Assembly (NCBI GenBank): GCA_900757415.1
Contig: CAAENU010000140.1
Location: 1 to 15,929, forward strand
DNA length: 15,929 nucleotides
Origin: an uncultured Oscillospiraceae bacterium
GTDB taxonomy: Bacteria; Bacillota; Clostridia; Oscillospirales; Oscillospiraceae
Reading direction: 5' to 3'
The notes under the pieces were generated by a model. The model was not told the origin of the DNA. It saw only the letters and a program-made list of their open reading frames with translations, and searched no databases. This document shows, one piece after another, positions 14,870 through 15,929 of the stretch. The first letter of the stretch is position 1. Each line of letters opens with the position of its first letter. The translations under genes were made by a program, and so were the position numbers.

Positions 14870-15301
14870 TTACTGATCCTCGTTCTCGTCCGCAGTGTCG
14901 TTGAGGGCGTTGGCCAGATCGCTGAGGTCAAACTCCAGCTTGGTGCCGCAGTTGGGACACACCACTTCGCCATCCTCCAGAACGGATTCGTCGAAGTAAA
15001 CCTCCTCCTCGCACTCGGGGCAGGTGGTCATGAAGCAGTCCTCTTCATCTTCGTCCTCGTCTTCGTCATCCTCGTCATCCAGCTCATAGAGGGATTCCTC
15101 TACCTCGCTGAGATCATCGCTGACGGCGTCCAGACCGTCCTCCAGATCCACCATTTCATCCTGCATGTCCGCGATCTCATCGGCCATGTTGTCCAGCACG
15201 TCAATGATGGCGGCGATCAGCTTGCCTTCCTTGCTGTCGGTATCCAGAGCCAGACCCTCGGCCAGACCCTTGAGATACGCTACCTTCTCAGAAATACCCA
15301 T
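14870..15301 (-). CDS. CD1247 N-terminal-domain-like protein with C-terminal zinc ribbon
   Basis: A 143-residue acidic protein. The N-terminus (MGISEKVAYLKGLAEGL) matches what I recall of the 'CD1247 N-terminal domain' family found beside efp in many Clostridia. A long helical, probably coiled-coil stretch (about 28-74) leads into an Asp/Glu run (75-88), then a zinc ribbon with C94-x2-C97 and C115-x2-C118. It is likely cytoplasmic. The pairing with efp suggests a link to translation, but no function is established to my knowledge. AAAGGAG lies eight bases upstream. The start is 48 bp after the efp stop, without a terminator between, so it is probably co-transcribed with efp and ended by 14822-14847. 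Confidence 0.8.
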   Translation of the reverse strand: MGISEKVAYLKGLAEGLALDTDSKEGKLIAAIIDVLDNMADEIADMQDEMVDLEDGLDAVSDDLSEVEESLYELDDEDDEDEDEDEEDCFMTTCPECEEEVYFDESVLEDGEVVCPNCGTKLEFDLSDLANALNDTADENEDQ

Positions 15302-15349
15302 ATTCGGCTCCTTTCTTTACGGTTGGTTACACACTAAAATACCAGAAAC

Positions 15350-15916
15350 TTACTTGGCGCGGCCCAGATACTCGCCGGTGCGGGTGTCGATAGTGATCTT
15401 GTCGCCAATATTGATGAACAGAGGCACCTTTACCTCGGCCCCGGTCTCCACGGTGGCAGGCTTCAGGGTGTTGGTGGCGGTGTTGCCGGCAAGACCCGGC
15501 TCTGTCTCGGTAACTTCCAGATCCATGAAATTGGGGCACTCCAGGCCGAACACGTTGCCCTTGTAGCTGAGCACCTTGCAGACGGTGTTCTCGGTGATGA
15601 AGCGGAACGCATCACCCAGCAGATCCTTGCCCAGAGGCACCATGTCAAAGGTCTCCTGATCCATGAAATAGTACAGGTCGCCATCGTTATAGCTGTAGGC
15701 CATGTCACGGCGATCCACGAAGGCTTCCTCGAACTTGGCGGTGGGGTTGAAAGACGTTTCGGTCACGGCGCCGGTCACCACGTTGCGCATCTTGGTGCGG
15801 ACGAAAGCGGCACCCTTGCCGGGCTTGACATGCTGGAACTCCACGACCTGCATGACCTTGCCGTCCATCTCAAAGGTCTTGCCGTTTCTGAAATCACCGG
15901 CGGTAATAGTTGCCAT
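15350..15916 (-). CDS. efp: Elongation factor P
   Basis: A complete 188-residue EF-P, the usual length for the family. It binds stalled ribosomes between the P and E sites and promotes peptide bond formation at polyproline stretches. It has three parts: an N-terminal KOW-like domain with the loop KPGKGAAFV carrying K34 at the position modified in many bacteria, a central OB domain (about 65-125), and a C-terminal OB domain with the family-typical P-L-F-I-N-x-G-D-K-I-x-I-D-T-R-T-G-E-Y ending. GAGGAAT at the window edge serves as its ribosome binding site; its promoter lies outside. No yjeA/epmA-type modification gene is visible. Confidence 0.97.
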   Translation of the reverse strand: MATITAGDFRNGKTFEMDGKVMQVVEFQHVKPGKGAAFVRTKMRNVVTGAVTETSFNPTAKFEEAFVDRRDMAYSYNDGDLYYFMDQETFDMVPLGKDLLGDAFRFITENTVCKVLSYKGNVFGLECPNFMDLEVTETEPGLAGNTATNTLKPATVETGAEVKVPLFINIGDKITIDTRTGEYLGRAK

Positions 15917-15929
15917 ATTGATATTCCTC

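Overview
The window looks like a chromosomal segment of an anaerobic gut-type Firmicute, most likely class Clostridia near the Oscillospiraceae/Ruminococcaceae. This is inferred from the moderately high GC, strong GGAGG ribosome binding sites, promoters of the TTGACA / TRTG-TATAAT type, a THI-box with ThiT, an efp neighbour of the 'CD1247 N-terminal domain' type, and an ssnA-ygfK pair. Nearly every gene is on the minus strand; the one plus-strand gene encodes an SGNH hydrolase. I see no tRNA, rRNA, CRISPR array, transposase or phage gene. The very long plus-strand open frames opposite 7.1-14.7 kb are shadows.

Layout, left to right. At 1-1772 the 5' part of ygfK follows ssnA; this pair is tied to purine catabolism and selenium-dependent molybdenum hydroxylases. 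A good promoter drives it through a leader of about 170 nt that holds a 17-bp intrinsic terminator and competing helices, which looks like an attenuator or orphan riboswitch. A divergent promoter at 2044-2072 serves the SGNH hydrolase, which converges on thiT across a shared bidirectional terminator (2785-2826). thiT, the thiamine S-component of an ECF transporter, has a complete TPP riboswitch plus terminator. Next come a cardiolipin synthase and nicotinate phosphoribosyltransferase (pncB), separated by a nested palindromic MITE-like element (5360-5538).

From 14715 down to 7204 lies a tightly packed four-gene unit: a small XRE regulator, an MMPL/RND-type transporter, a 1394-residue exported GLUG/coiled-coil protein and a cytidylate-kinase-like protein. 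It has a 4-bp overlap, an 11-bp overlap and a 21-bp gap, starts from one clear promoter and ends at a strong terminator (7159-7199). The coupling suggests a surface export or envelope machine: the transporter sits in the membrane, the GLUG protein is anchored beside it with two extracytoplasmic parts, and the small regulator may control its own operon. No function is known to me for this combination. At the right end efp and the CD1247-like zinc-ribbon gene form a housekeeping pair ended by the terminator at 14822-14847.

Best leads: (1) the structured ssnA leader; (2) the xre-mmpL-GLUG-kinase operon, including an x-G-x-V tetrapeptide array on the transporter tail and a coiled-coil stalk inserted into the GLUG array of its partner; (3) the palindromic element upstream of cls.
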